Positions 46,962 through 57,486 of a stretch of DNA of 64,000 nucleotides are shown piece by piece. This stretch comes from Candidatus Leptofilum gracile (GTDB taxonomy: Bacteria > Chloroflexota > Anaerolineae > Promineifilales > Promineifilaceae). Position 1 is the first letter of the stretch; each line of letters opens with the position of its first letter. The stretch is from positions 1 to 64,000 of the forward strand of contig JADJOJ010000011.1 in NCBI GenBank assembly GCA_016713825.1. Reading direction: 5' to 3'. Under the pieces are notes generated by a model, which worked only from the letters and a program-made list of their open reading frames with translations, was not told the DNA's origin and did not search any database. The translations under genes and the position numbers were made by a program.

Positions 46962-47819
46962 TTATTGTTTTCTCCAAACGTTTTGCAGAGCCCGATAGTT
47001 GAGAAGGATAATGCCTTCTTCAGCGATCGCAGTTTGGGCTTGTGCAGATGTTAAAAAGTCGAAATCGCCCTGGCGGTTGTGGCTGCCGCCAGGATCTATA
47101 GCCTGAAGTTCGGCATTGTCTAGCCCAGGGTGAATGGCCCATTCGCTTAGGCCTGGGGGCAGCATTTGCAAAAGTTCAACAAATCGGGCCGATTTTGTGG
47201 TCGGATCGAGCAGGTAACTATCTAAAAAGTCATGATCGTTGGTGGGGAGACCGTGGCTTTGTACCGTGTTGATCCAGGATTGTCCTCTCACCCGCAATGC
47301 CAAACCATATTCTTGAGCTAGACCGAACATTAACTCTGAAACAGCGTCGCCGCCGGTTAACCGCAGCGAATGCCAATCCAAATGGGTTGGCTGTAGCCCT
47401 GCTGCCAAAACCCGCTCGATCTGCGCCCGAAATTCTAGTTCCAGCTCTGCTAAATTGAGTTGAGCCAGAAAAACAGACATTTGTTCAAAGTTGTAAAAGG
47501 TCCCTGCCTCGTTCACAAGCGTTGGTACTTTTTCCCGTGGCACGATTGGCCCCCAGCGGTAATCTGCCCAGTCCGAGATAGCGGTTAGATGCACACCAAA
47601 GGCAATCTCAGGGTGTTCAACCAGGAAGCGCATCGCATGACCTGCCCAGGGGCACGGAATCATTAAGGTCGCCGATTGTAAGATGCCATTTTGCCACGCC
47701 TGGATGATTGCCGTATTCACCGCATGGCACATGCCAAAATCATCAGCATTGATGATGAGTAAACGGGCCTCTGGCGGATACCCCAATAGTTGGTTTGCCT
47801 GGCCAAAATGAGCAGGCAT
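46962..47819 (-). CDS. ChbG/YdjC-family carbohydrate deacetylase
   Basis: 285 residues from ATG 47819 (MPAHFGQANQLLGYPP). Signature LLIINADDFGMCHAVNTAI holds the metal-binding Asp pair; FGVHLTAISDW and THLDWHSLRL hold the His ligands. ChbG removes an N-acetyl group from chitooligosaccharides in E. coli; family members act on acetylated sugars (established), and the substrate here is open. Start lies two bases after the oppF stop, so it is coupled to the transporter. It hints that imported oligosaccharides are acetylated or contain GlcNAc. Confidence 0.88.
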   Translation of the reverse strand: MPAHFGQANQLLGYPPEARLLIINADDFGMCHAVNTAIIQAWQNGILQSATLMIPCPWAGHAMRFLVEHPEIAFGVHLTAISDWADYRWGPIVPREKVPTLVNEAGTFYNFEQMSVFLAQLNLAELELEFRAQIERVLAAGLQPTHLDWHSLRLTGGDAVSELMFGLAQEYGLALRVRGQSWINTVQSHGLPTNDHDFLDSYLLDPTTKSARFVELLQMLPPGLSEWAIHPGLDNAELQAIDPGGSHNRQGDFDFLTSAQAQTAIAEEGIILLNYRALQNVWRKQ

Positions 47820-47821
47820 CG

Positions 47822-48634
47822 TTACACGGTTGAAAGGTCCCATTCCTCATAGATTTTAGGCACATCGTTAATCAGCCGCTTGGTGTACGGCTGCTGTGGC
47901 CGAAGAATGACATCATCTGCTGAACCGCTTTCTACGAATTTGCCCTTTTCCATGATGTAGACGGTGTCTGACACGTAATACGCCAGGCCAATGTCGTGGG
48001 TGATAAAAATGGGCGTCATGCCTACCTCATTGCGCAGGCTCATGAGCATGTCTAGGATGGTGGCCCGGGAGCAGGCGTCGATCATGGAGGTTGGCTCGTC
48101 GGCAATCAACACTTTGGGTTTTAGCAGAAAGATGCGGGCAATCATCAGGCGCTGCTGCTGCCCCCCAGAAAGCTCGAAGGGGTATTTATTGGTTAGCTCG
48201 GCAAACTTGAGGTTTACAAAGCTGCACGCTTCGGTCATCATCTCTACTTTTTGCTCGTAGGGCAGGCGGGCACCGCCGCGCATCTTAATGCAGTCTAGCA
48301 GCACCGAGTCAATCTTGTTGAAGATGTTGTAAGAGGCAAAGGGGTCCTGGAAGATGGCCTGAATTTGCGTCCAGTACGTTCTTCTTTTGCGTTGGGAGCT
48401 GATGTCGCGTGGTTCACCCTGGAAGTAGATATCACCTTTGGTGACGCTGATAAGCCCCAGCAGCATTTTGGCCAGGGTGGTTTTGCCACTGCCCGATTCG
48501 CCAACGATGGAGATGACTTCGCCTTCTTTGAAATCGAAATCGACGTTATCGACGGCGACGGTTTTGGTACGGCCGAATCCAAACTCTTTGGTTACGCCTT
48601 TGCCGGTTAAGCAGGATTTTCGTTGATCAGCCAT
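47822..48634 (-). CDS. oppF: Oligopeptide/oligosaccharide ABC transporter ATPase, OppF type
   Basis: 270 residues from ATG 48634 (MADQRKSCLTGKGVTKEF). Walker A ISIVGESGSGKTTLAKMLLG, signature FELSGGQQQRLMIARI, Walker B PKVLIADEPTSMID, H loop MTPIFITHDIGLAYYVSD. The OppF-like C terminus lacks the Cys cluster present in the OppD partner. It energises import with OppD. Starts one base after the oppD stop. In Thermotoga, Opp-family transporters of this kind carry beta-mannosides and cello-oligosaccharides, which fits the neighbours. Confidence 0.93.
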   Translation of the reverse strand: MADQRKSCLTGKGVTKEFGFGRTKTVAVDNVDFDFKEGEVISIVGESGSGKTTLAKMLLGLISVTKGDIYFQGEPRDISSQRKRRTYWTQIQAIFQDPFASYNIFNKIDSVLLDCIKMRGGARLPYEQKVEMMTEACSFVNLKFAELTNKYPFELSGGQQQRLMIARIFLLKPKVLIADEPTSMIDACSRATILDMLMSLRNEVGMTPIFITHDIGLAYYVSDTVYIMEKGKFVESGSADDVILRPQQPYTKRLINDVPKIYEEWDLSTV

Positions 48635-48635
48635 G

Positions 48636-49649
<1,014 letters not shown>

Positions 49650-49658
49650 AGTAATCAC

Positions 49659-50909
49659 CTAGTCTCTCAGGGCTGGATTGAATACCTGATCGAGGCCGGT
49701 ATTCATCAGGTTCATTGAAAATGCAATCAGTGCGATGGTGATAATGATAGGGAAATAAGCCCACCATTTACCCAGGATATGTGCCTGGTAGATCATCGCC
49801 CAGTTCATCATCAGGCCCAGGGTGGGGACATCTGTTGTCTTGGGGCCTAAGCCCAAGATAGACAAGCCCGCCTCGGCCAGGATGCCAGAAGAAATTTGCA
49901 AAATCAGGGCCATTACGACGTAAGAAGCAATGTACGGAAGGATGTCGCGCACAATGATGTGGGTAATGGAATGACCAGACAGCTTGGACAAATTGACATG
50001 ATCCCGATTGCGCAAGGAGATGACCTGTGAGCGCACCGCTCTGGCGGTCCAAACCCAGGAGGTGAAGCCGATGACCACAGCAATGGTGGTGGCTCCGCGC
50101 TGCTCTTGGCTGATGCTGAACGAGATGAGAATGAGCAGCACAAAGCTGGGGATAACCGTAAACAGGTTGGTGACGAACATGATGGTGTCATCGACGAAGC
50201 CGCCGATGTAGCCAGAAACCAGGCCCAAAACCAAGCCGATGAGGGTAGCGATGCTGCCGGCGACCAAACCGATTTGCAGCGAAACGCCGGTGGCCCGCAC
50301 CAGTTCTGTTAACACATCGCGACCAAAGTTATCGGTGCCCAGGGGGAGCACGCGCACGTTGGGCACATCGTTTACATTGACATAAGCGGATTGGGGGACG
50401 GTGGCTTTTTCGGTGAGAACGGCCGTTTCCTCATCCAACTCGGCAATAACTGCCCCAGAGGTGTTCAGTAAACCCTGGATATTGTTGTTAAGCCGGATGT
50501 AATAGTTGCGGTCGGCATTGGTCATGCCAGGGAGCCGTACTGTGGGGTCAAAATTGTTGAACCATTGGTCCAGCAGCTGCTCCGTATTGGCCGGGTCAAT
50601 CTCGGCTTCGGGCATGCCGTTGCCCACCAGCCATTCCTTGATGGCCTGGCGATCTTCATCGCCCAACCGGTTGGCAATACGCCGATCCGCCGCCTCGTCC
50701 AGGTTGAGGGTGTAAAAGGGGGTATTGATGCTGTCGTACACATTGACGTAAATGCCCGGCTCAAAAAAAGTACCCTGAGCAATAATCTTCAGCGGGGGGT
50801 CTGGAATAACCAGCGGGTAAATAATGACAATGAGCAAAATTGTCATGAAGATGCTGAAGCCGGTGATAAACTTGCCAGATTGAAAAATTTGTTGAATGGT
50901 GTATTTCAT
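49659..50909 (-). CDS. oppC: ABC transporter permease, OppC type
   Basis: 416 residues, start ATG 50909 after GGGAGG. The first membrane helix is FITGFSIFMTILLIVIIYPL, followed by an unusually long extracytoplasmic segment (about 40-180) before the binding-protein-dependent transport domain (about 205-400), which includes GTDNFGRDVLTELVRATGVSL and the EAA-like loop with GHSITHIIVRDILPYIASYV. The long N-terminal loop is characteristic of Opp permeases that import sugars in some lineages (recollection). Pairs with OppB. Confidence 0.92.
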   Translation of the reverse strand: MKYTIQQIFQSGKFITGFSIFMTILLIVIIYPLVIPDPPLKIIAQGTFFEPGIYVNVYDSINTPFYTLNLDEAADRRIANRLGDEDRQAIKEWLVGNGMPEAEIDPANTEQLLDQWFNNFDPTVRLPGMTNADRNYYIRLNNNIQGLLNTSGAVIAELDEETAVLTEKATVPQSAYVNVNDVPNVRVLPLGTDNFGRDVLTELVRATGVSLQIGLVAGSIATLIGLVLGLVSGYIGGFVDDTIMFVTNLFTVIPSFVLLILISFSISQEQRGATTIAVVIGFTSWVWTARAVRSQVISLRNRDHVNLSKLSGHSITHIIVRDILPYIASYVVMALILQISSGILAEAGLSILGLGPKTTDVPTLGLMMNWAMIYQAHILGKWWAYFPIIITIALIAFSMNLMNTGLDQVFNPALRD

Positions 50910-50923
50910 TTCAGCATCCTCCC

Positions 50924-51928
50924 TTAATCTGCCTGCGCTGCCTTAATGCGGGGATCTAAAAAGCCATAGGCGATCTCCAGCAAAAAGTTGGCCAACAGCA
51001 CCATAAGGGTAATGATCAAGGTGGTTGCGGAAATAAGCGGATAATCTTGGCCGAGAACGGCCGTTAAAATCGTAGACCCCAACCCCGGGTAGCTAAAAAT
51101 AATCTCCGCCACCAGCGCACCGCCCACCATTGTCCCAATAGACAGCGCCAAACCCGTAATCTGCGGCAGCATCGCATTGCGGAAAACATACCCCACAATC
51201 TTGCGATCTTTGATGCCCAGTAAGCGGCTATACTTTACATAATCTGCATTTAGCTCGTAGATCGACATCGACCGCATACCAATTGCCTGCCCGCCAATCG
51301 TAATCAGCACAATAGACCAAAACGGCAGCTGGTAATGAATAAACACAGACCAAATAAACTTCCAGCTAAAATTTGGAATCAAATCAAATCCATAACCGCC
51401 AGAAGTCGGGAACCATCTAAGCGTTACCGCAAAAATTACCAGCATAATGACAGCCATGCCAAACGCCGGTAAATTGCTCACAAAAATGCTAATTGGCATC
51501 AAAACCTTGTCAAACGTTCCCCGCCGGTAAGCCGCCAATGCCCCCAGCGTATTGCCAATTAACCAACCAATAATAATTGCCGGGAACTGCAAGCCCACCG
51601 TCCACCAAATAGACGAACTGATCACATCGGCAACCGTTCTGGGGTACTGACTGAAGGAAAAACCAAAGTCACCCTGAAACACATTGCGCATATAAAGCAC
51701 AAACTGCTCCAGCATTGGCTTGTTGGTGCCAAACTGCTCAGCATACTGCTCGTAGATCGCTTGCACACCCGAAGTGTTGCTCATCCCCTGCGCCAGCCGA
51801 GACACAATTGCGGCGACCGGGTCACCTGGCATCAGGCGGGGCAAAATAAAGTTCAAAATAAACGCGGCTACCAGCGTAACCAGGAACCAGAGCAGCTTAT
51901 TTAGAAAATAGTTGCGATATCCTTTCAA
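50924..51928 (-). CDS. oppB: ABC transporter permease, OppB type
   Basis: About 334 residues from TTG 51928 (read Met-KGYRNYFLNKLLWF), preferred because GAGGAG lies just upstream; the ORF opens at 51988 without a site. The OppB start domain is FILNFILPRLMPGDPVAAIVSRL, and six membrane segments follow, with GLLVA-like SYPGLGSTILTAVLGQDYPLI and the EAA loop YVKYSRLLGIKDRKIVGYVFRNAMLPQ. Forms the channel with OppC. A terminator-like hairpin separates it from oppA. Confidence 0.93.
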   Translation of the reverse strand: MKGYRNYFLNKLLWFLVTLVAAFILNFILPRLMPGDPVAAIVSRLAQGMSNTSGVQAIYEQYAEQFGTNKPMLEQFVLYMRNVFQGDFGFSFSQYPRTVADVISSSIWWTVGLQFPAIIIGWLIGNTLGALAAYRRGTFDKVLMPISIFVSNLPAFGMAVIMLVIFAVTLRWFPTSGGYGFDLIPNFSWKFIWSVFIHYQLPFWSIVLITIGGQAIGMRSMSIYELNADYVKYSRLLGIKDRKIVGYVFRNAMLPQITGLALSIGTMVGGALVAEIIFSYPGLGSTILTAVLGQDYPLISATTLIITLMVLLANFLLEIAYGFLDPRIKAAQAD

Positions 51929-52056
51929 TGCAGCTTCTCCTCTTCTCAAGACAGGCACAAAACAAACAAACTGGCAGTCCGGCAGCAATTAGGGTGGGAA
52001 AGAGACACAACAGAGGGTGCCTGAATAACCAGACACAAGAGGACTGCCACCCCTTA

Positions 52057-52099
52057 AAAAAACAGCCATGCCCCATTGCTGAGACATGGCTGTTTTTTC
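52057..52099 (-). terminator. Hairpin terminator between oppA and oppB
   Basis: AAAAAACAGCCATG (52057-52070) pairs with CATGGCTGTTTTTT (52085-52098), giving an A-rich/T-rich terminator stem active in either direction. It lies 14 bases after the oppA stop. Partial read-through would give high oppA and lower oppBCDF expression, as is common for binding-protein genes. Confidence 0.85.
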
Positions 52100-52112
52100 A
52101 TCAGATTACAGT

Positions 52113-54113
52113 TTACGGATTAACCAGTTCCAAATTGTACAAACCGGCAACACTCCAACCGTCCATCAGGTTCAGCGGCGGCACCGGGGGAGTGGTGCCA
52201 TCGCCGTCGTACGGGAAGTTTGTCCAAACAGACTCATTCACCGTGTGGAAGTTTTGCGGGCGGTACATCAGCGTGAAGGAAGGTACGTCGGTCAGGTAGA
52301 TTTCTACCAGGCGGGTGTACATTGTTTCCAAAGCAGCAGAATCGGTCTCGCCAGGGATGGCGTTAATCAATTCGTCAACCTCAGCATTGGCGTATTGACC
52401 CCAGTTACCGTTCCAGTTGCTGGCCAGGCCGTTGAACTCAGAGCTCAGCAGGTGGCGGATACGGCTCCACGGTTGCGTCGGGCCAGCACCATCGCTCCAC
52501 ATCATGAAGATGTCGTACCCTTCGGGCAGGGGGGCGTCGGATTTGGTAACAACCGTCTGGTAAACGGACCATTCGGGGTAGTTAGTGGTGATTTCGATGC
52601 CAATTTCAGCACCGGCAGCAGCCACAACTTCGATGGCGGCTTGCCAGTCAGACCAACCGTTGGGGCAGGTGGCTACGTAGCTCAGTTTTTCGCCGTTGAA
52701 TTCACGCCAGCCGTCGCCGTCGCTATCTACAATGCCAGCCTCATCGAGCATCGCTTTGGCCCCTTCGATGTCGTTACCAACCCATTGCAGGTCAGCAACG
52801 GTGCCTTGGTCGTACAGAGCTTGTTCGCCGGGGGTCGGGTTCATCAAGGAACGCGGAACCTGGTCGAAGGTAGCAGATTGGTTGGTCATGGCGTTGGAAA
52901 TAATCGTCGGGTAATCGACAGCCATGGCGATGGCTTTACGCACGGCAACCTGGTCTAAACCTGGGGATTGCAGATTGAAGAAAGCGGTGGGCAAGCTGGC
53001 ACCGATGCCGTAGGGGGCGTCGGGCAGGTAGGTGGAGATGGGCAAACCATCTTGCAGCCACAGGTCTTGAACGTTGGAGTTGAACTGCTGGCTTACATCA
53101 ACTTCACCGGCTTGCAGTGCGGTGGTACCAGCGGCATTGTCTTTGAAGATGGTGTGGGCCAGGTATTTGGGTACAGGCAGCTTACCCCACATGGAGGCAT
53201 CTTGACCCCAGTAGTTGTCGTCACGAACGAGTACAACTTTGGAGTCGTCGGCAAAGTATTTGGAGTAAGGGCCAGAGAAAACAACATCTTCTGCCGGGTC
53301 AGCCATAAAGGCGGTGGCATCTTCGCCAACACGGGCTTCTAGCGTTTGGGTCCAGGCTTTTTGGATGATGTAGTTGTTGGTCAGGTAAGCTTCTACGATG
53401 AGCGGATTTACAGCGGCACCTGCATCATTTAGGGCAGCCTGCACTGTTACGGTCAGGTCATCCACAGCAACGATGTCGGCAATGTAATCTACGTTGCCAG
53501 CCCCTGTGGGGGTGCTGTATTTTTGGTGCGTGTCCCAGGTGTAGGCCATATCTTCGGCGGTTACCGGGGTGCCATCGCTCCAATGGGCAGCTGGGTTCAG
53601 GCTAAAGGTGATTTCGGTGCGGTCAGCGTTCCATTCATAGGGGCCAGCGGCCAACAGCGGATAGACGCCACCGTCTAGCATGTTGTACAGGTACGGGGTT
53701 TCGAACATGAGAACGCGGGCATTGTCTTGTTGGGAGATTGCCATTGCGTTGTTGTTGCTGCTGGAATAGGGGTTCCAACCAACAACAGAACCCCATTGTT
53801 GACCATTGAAGTACAAGGTTTCGTTGCGGGGCAGTGCGTTGGGGTCAGCAGCGGCGGCTTCTTCAGCGGGTGCGGCTTCTTCGGCTGGGGCAGCTTCTTC
53901 AGCGGGAGCAGCTTCTTCAGCGGGTGCGGCTTCTTCGGCTGGGGCAGCTTCTTCAGCGGGAGCAGCGGCTTCTTCTTCAGCGGCTGGGGCGTCGGCTTCC
54001 TCTGCCGGGGTATCTTCTTCGGTCGGCGTTGAGGCGCTACAGGCACCTAGCACAAGGCTAAGGGCAAGCAGCAAGCCAAGCAAAATAAAAAATATACGGT
54101 TTTTGTTTTTCAT
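52113..54113 (-). CDS. oppA: Family-5 extracellular solute-binding lipoprotein
   Basis: 666 residues from ATG 54113 with GGAG upstream. Lipoprotein signal: hydrophobic helix FFILLGLLLALSLVLG and lipobox LGAC (Cys near 25). A spacer of six PAEEAA repeats (about 50-88) precedes the SBP_bac_5 domain: PAAHWSDGTPVTAEDMAYTWD is the family signature and VRKAIAMAVDYPTIISNAM is the lobe 2 motif. Anchored outside the membrane, it delivers ligand to OppBC. Family 5 includes oligopeptide and, in Thermotoga, beta-mannoside and cellobiose binders; the gene context favours oligosaccharides here. Confidence 0.93.
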   Translation of the reverse strand: MKNKNRIFFILLGLLLALSLVLGACSASTPTEEDTPAEEADAPAAEEEAAAPAEEAAPAEEAAPAEEAAPAEEAAPAEEAAPAEEAAAADPNALPRNETLYFNGQQWGSVVGWNPYSSSNNNAMAISQQDNARVLMFETPYLYNMLDGGVYPLLAAGPYEWNADRTEITFSLNPAAHWSDGTPVTAEDMAYTWDTHQKYSTPTGAGNVDYIADIVAVDDLTVTVQAALNDAGAAVNPLIVEAYLTNNYIIQKAWTQTLEARVGEDATAFMADPAEDVVFSGPYSKYFADDSKVVLVRDDNYWGQDASMWGKLPVPKYLAHTIFKDNAAGTTALQAGEVDVSQQFNSNVQDLWLQDGLPISTYLPDAPYGIGASLPTAFFNLQSPGLDQVAVRKAIAMAVDYPTIISNAMTNQSATFDQVPRSLMNPTPGEQALYDQGTVADLQWVGNDIEGAKAMLDEAGIVDSDGDGWREFNGEKLSYVATCPNGWSDWQAAIEVVAAAGAEIGIEITTNYPEWSVYQTVVTKSDAPLPEGYDIFMMWSDGAGPTQPWSRIRHLLSSEFNGLASNWNGNWGQYANAEVDELINAIPGETDSAALETMYTRLVEIYLTDVPSFTLMYRPQNFHTVNESVWTNFPYDGDGTTPPVPPLNLMDGWSVAGLYNLELVNP
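53854..53961 (-). repeat. 18-bp tandem repeat coding the OppA spacer
   Basis: Six 18-bp units start at 53854, 53872, 53890, 53908, 53926 and 53944. Units 4-6 repeat units 1-3 exactly, so there is a 54-bp higher-order repeat. They encode PAEEAA, an acidic flexible tether between the lipid anchor and the binding domain. Length variation is likely between strains. Confidence 0.92.
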
Positions 54114-54161
54114 GGTTGTTCTCTCCTCTCTAAGGAACAATATTTGCCGTATTTTGCACAA

Positions 54162-54460
54162 AAATACAGCATTCTAGGAATGTAAAACAACAATCTTTTT
54201 TTGTGATAAAAGCCTGGTACCAGTCAACTCTCTATTACTAAAATACTGAAATTGCAACGATTTGTATATAAAGTTTTTGGATGATTTGACCAAGTGGGGA
54301 ATGGGTAAAATGGGCAAAAAAGACCAAAATGGCATATGAAATTCTCGCAAAAGTTACCCAAAATAGGTACAATGGCGCTGGGTTGGGTAACTTTTGGCCG
54401 AAATATGGTTATTTTGTGTAACTATACCGGGTTTACCTGCAAGTTGTGGGAGTGGTGTAG
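54162..54460. promoter_or_regulatory. Divergent control region of oppA and the MalT-like regulator, with inverted repeat
   Basis: This AT-rich, 300-base gap lies between two divergent starts. It contains a perfect 11-bp inverted repeat AAAAGTTACCC (54349-54359) and GGGTAACTTTT (54385-54395) with 25 bases between, and the near-direct repeats AAAATGGGCAAAAAAGACCAAAATGGC (54307-54333). These are candidate operator sites for the regulator at 54461. No unambiguous -35/-10 pair was chosen. Confidence 0.55.
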
Positions 54461-57400
54461 ATGGGTCGAGCAAAAAAGGCAGTTGTTCAAGATGCAATAT
54501 TGTGGTTAGCGGGGCAGGATACGGCCGTTCCTCCCCCCATTCCGCTCGATACGCCCCAATGGAACCGCTGGCTGTGGGTGAACAAACAGTTTAAATTCAA
54601 AGGGTCTACCGGCCATTTTTCGGCCAGACGCGAAACCCGCAAGGGCAGCGATTATTGGTACGGTTACCGGCGGCGAGATGGCAAACTGCACAAAACTTAC
54701 CTGGGCAAATCTGAGGAGCTAACCTTTGTGCGGTTAGAACAAGCCGCAGCAGAACTGGCGGGCAAAACGATGTTAACCGAACTGACGCTGCTGACTGAGG
54801 GCGGGAACGGCCGTATCCCCACCCCAGAAAGCAAACGCACCCTCCCCGTCCTTACCAAATTCCGCCCCCCCATCCTGCCCCTCAACCTCATCACCCGCCC
54901 CAGACTCAACCAGAGACTCAACACCCCGGTCATCCTCATTTGCGCCCCCGGCGGCTTTGGCAAAAGCACCCTCCTCAACGCCTGGCAGCAAGAGATGGAC
55001 AACCGCTCCGTCGCCTGGGTAGCGCTCGATGCCGAAGACAATTCCCTTTTGCGTTTCTGGGCCGCCGTGGTGGCCGCCCTGCAAGCCGTTATTCCCGGAT
55101 TTGGCAAAAACCTGCTGCCCCTCCTGCGCCCTTCATCTGCCATTACCCCCGCCGAAATTGTTGCCCGGCTCACCAACGAACTCGTCAACACAAACGTGCA
55201 AACAGGCAGCATCAGCCTCATTCTGGATGATTACCACCACATTCAGCATGGCGACATTCACAGCTCTATCCAGGCCTGGCTAGAGCAACTGCCCGCCATG
55301 TTGCAGCTTATCATTTCTGGCCGCACCCGCCCCCCGCTGGCCCTGGGCTACCTGCGGGCCCGCGGGCTGGTAACTGAACTGGAAATGGATGAGCTGCGCT
55401 TTACCCTGGAAGAAGGCATCGACTTTTTGCAGCAGCGCGTCTCTGAAAAACCGCTCGCCTATGGCGATATGGAAATTTTGGTAAAACGCACCGGCGGTTG
55501 GGTGGCTGGCCTCATGCTGGCTGTGCTCGCCCTGAACAAACACCAGGATCGCCAATATTTTCTAGACAACTTCAACGGGGCTCATATCTTCCTGCGTGAA
55601 TACTTTTTAGAGAGCGTTTTGCACCAGCAGACTGCCGCGGTGCAGGAATTTTTGCTCAAAACCTCCGTCTTAAAACAGTTGACCGGCGGTTTGTGTGATG
55701 CCGTAACCGGCCGTACCGATGGTGCGCACATGCTGGACCTGCTGTGGGGCGAAAATCTGTTCATTGCCCGGGCAGAAGGACAAACCTGGTACCATTACCA
55801 CGACCTGTTTGCCGAAATGCTTAGCGACCAATTGCAGCGGCGGTATCCCGCCGATGTGCCAGATTTGCATCGCCGGGCCGCCGCCTGGTATCGCACCCAA
55901 AACGCCTCCGCCGACGCCGTACGCCATCTGTTGGCAATTCAAGATTGGGAAGAAGCTGCTTCCTTAATTGAAGAAGAAGTGCTGCACGAACTGGCCGAAT
56001 ACGGTGAAGATTCTCGCTTGCTGCGCTGGATTCAACAACTGCCCGAATCTATTTTTCAGCATCACAAAACCTTGCTGTTTGTTTACCTGCGACTGGCCAA
56101 GCTGGCCCTGCCAATGGTGGAAGTGGAACGATTTTTGCAGCGCCTGGAGACCAACCTGGTGGGCAAGCCAGATGAGCAAATGACCCAGGATGAAATTGAA
56201 GTGCTGGCCGAGATTCGCACCATTCGGCAGCGCAAACAGTCTGGGGATATGACGCTTTCCCCGGCAGGGGAGAAGGATTCACGCTGGCAGCTTTTGGATG
56301 CCCTGCTGATCACGGAGGCCAGCTACAAACCACAAACTGCGGCCGTCGGGAAGCGCCTGCAAGAGGTGTATGATCAGGCACGTGTAAAAGGCAATTTGTT
56401 TGTGGTGCTCATTGCTGGGGCAGACCTGGCAAACCGTGCGTTGCTGCATGGTTGCCTAAGGCAAAGCGAGAAGATTGTTTACCAGGTGCTGCAGCACGCG
56501 CTGGCCCAGCGGGGCAAACTGCCAGAGCCAGCCAGCATTGTGTTGGGTACGTTAAGCCGTATTTACCTGGCGCGCAATGAACTGGAGCATGCGCGGCAAT
56601 TTTTGCAGCGGGCTCAAGCTGTAGACCCCAACCCTACCAGCTCTAACATGCCGGTGAACATCGCCGTTATCCGGGCGTGCATTCAAGCGGCTGGGGGCAA
56701 TCATGGTGGGGCTCAATCAACCATTCAATCGGCGCGGGTGTTGCAGGCGCAGCGCCCTTCTGGCGCGTGGCGAGACCAGGATTTGGCGGCGTATGAAGCG
56801 GCGTTTTGTGTGCGGCAAGGTAAATTTGCCGAGGCGGAGCAGCTGTTGCATGAGGTGGGCGGGGAAGAGAGCCATGCGTTGTCGCATCTGGTATGGGCTG
56901 AGATTTTTCTGGCTCAGGGGCAGGCGAATACGGCCGAATCCCTCATGACCGATTTTGTAGATCAATACCCCTTTGGTTTCCCCAATGAGCCATCGTTGGG
57001 CGCCCGGCTGCTGCTGGGGCAGGCCCTGTTTAAGCAGCACAAAATTTACCAGGCGCGGCAGGTGGTGTTGGAAGCTGTGCGGTTATCTGCGCCAGAGCGG
57101 CTGATACAACCATTCCTTACGTATGGCGCCGCGCTGGTACCGCTGCTGGCGCTGCTGCTGCAAAGTGAAAACCTGCCCCCAGACTACCAGGATTTTTTGG
57201 GCGATGTGTTGCAACTGCTGGGGCACAACGAAGCTGCGCCCACCTTGCTGCCAGAGGCGCAGCTAAAGCTGCTAACCACGGCCGGTTCGGTGACGGAGCG
57301 GGAGCAAGAGGTGTTGCAGCTGGTGCGGGATGGGTTGTCTAACCGGGAGATTGGGGCGCAGCTGTGCATTTCTCCGGGTACAGTGAAGACGCACCTGGCC

Positions 57401-57475
57401 AACATTTACGAAAAGCTTAATGTGCATTGCCGCGTGCAGGCGGTGGCCGAGGCGCAGACGCTGCACCTGATTTGA
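54461..57475 (+). CDS. MalT-like LuxR-family regulator (STAND ATPase)
   Basis: 1004 residues. An N-terminal basic/aromatic module (about 1-105; WLWVNKQFKFKGSTGHF, then YWYGYRRRDGKLHKTYLGKSEELT) is seen in large regulators of this phylum. The STAND NTPase has KFRPPILPLNLITRPRLNQ, P-loop LICAPGGFGKSTLLNAW and Walker B SLILDDYHHI. A long helical-repeat sensor follows (about 470-920), then a C-terminal LuxR HTH (SVTEREQEVLQLVRDGLSNREIG, GTVKTHLANIYEKL). MalT homologues bind an inducer sugar, oligomerise with ATP and activate transcription. Its divergent position makes it the likely activator of the oligosaccharide operon. Confidence 0.93.
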   Translation: MGRAKKAVVQDAILWLAGQDTAVPPPIPLDTPQWNRWLWVNKQFKFKGSTGHFSARRETRKGSDYWYGYRRRDGKLHKTYLGKSEELTFVRLEQAAAELAGKTMLTELTLLTEGGNGRIPTPESKRTLPVLTKFRPPILPLNLITRPRLNQRLNTPVILICAPGGFGKSTLLNAWQQEMDNRSVAWVALDAEDNSLLRFWAAVVAALQAVIPGFGKNLLPLLRPSSAITPAEIVARLTNELVNTNVQTGSISLILDDYHHIQHGDIHSSIQAWLEQLPAMLQLIISGRTRPPLALGYLRARGLVTELEMDELRFTLEEGIDFLQQRVSEKPLAYGDMEILVKRTGGWVAGLMLAVLALNKHQDRQYFLDNFNGAHIFLREYFLESVLHQQTAAVQEFLLKTSVLKQLTGGLCDAVTGRTDGAHMLDLLWGENLFIARAEGQTWYHYHDLFAEMLSDQLQRRYPADVPDLHRRAAAWYRTQNASADAVRHLLAIQDWEEAASLIEEEVLHELAEYGEDSRLLRWIQQLPESIFQHHKTLLFVYLRLAKLALPMVEVERFLQRLETNLVGKPDEQMTQDEIEVLAEIRTIRQRKQSGDMTLSPAGEKDSRWQLLDALLITEASYKPQTAAVGKRLQEVYDQARVKGNLFVVLIAGADLANRALLHGCLRQSEKIVYQVLQHALAQRGKLPEPASIVLGTLSRIYLARNELEHARQFLQRAQAVDPNPTSSNMPVNIAVIRACIQAAGGNHGGAQSTIQSARVLQAQRPSGAWRDQDLAAYEAAFCVRQGKFAEAEQLLHEVGGEESHALSHLVWAEIFLAQGQANTAESLMTDFVDQYPFGFPNEPSLGARLLLGQALFKQHKIYQARQVVLEAVRLSAPERLIQPFLTYGAALVPLLALLLQSENLPPDYQDFLGDVLQLLGHNEAAPTLLPEAQLKLLTTAGSVTEREQEVLQLVRDGLSNREIGAQLCISPGTVKTHLANIYEKLNVHCRVQAVAEAQTLHLI

Positions 57476-57486
57476 GCCATTGGCGG

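Noticed and set aside
53806..54177. Plus-strand Ala/Ser/Gly-rich protein
   Set aside because: It is the antisense reading of the PAEEAA repeat in oppA.
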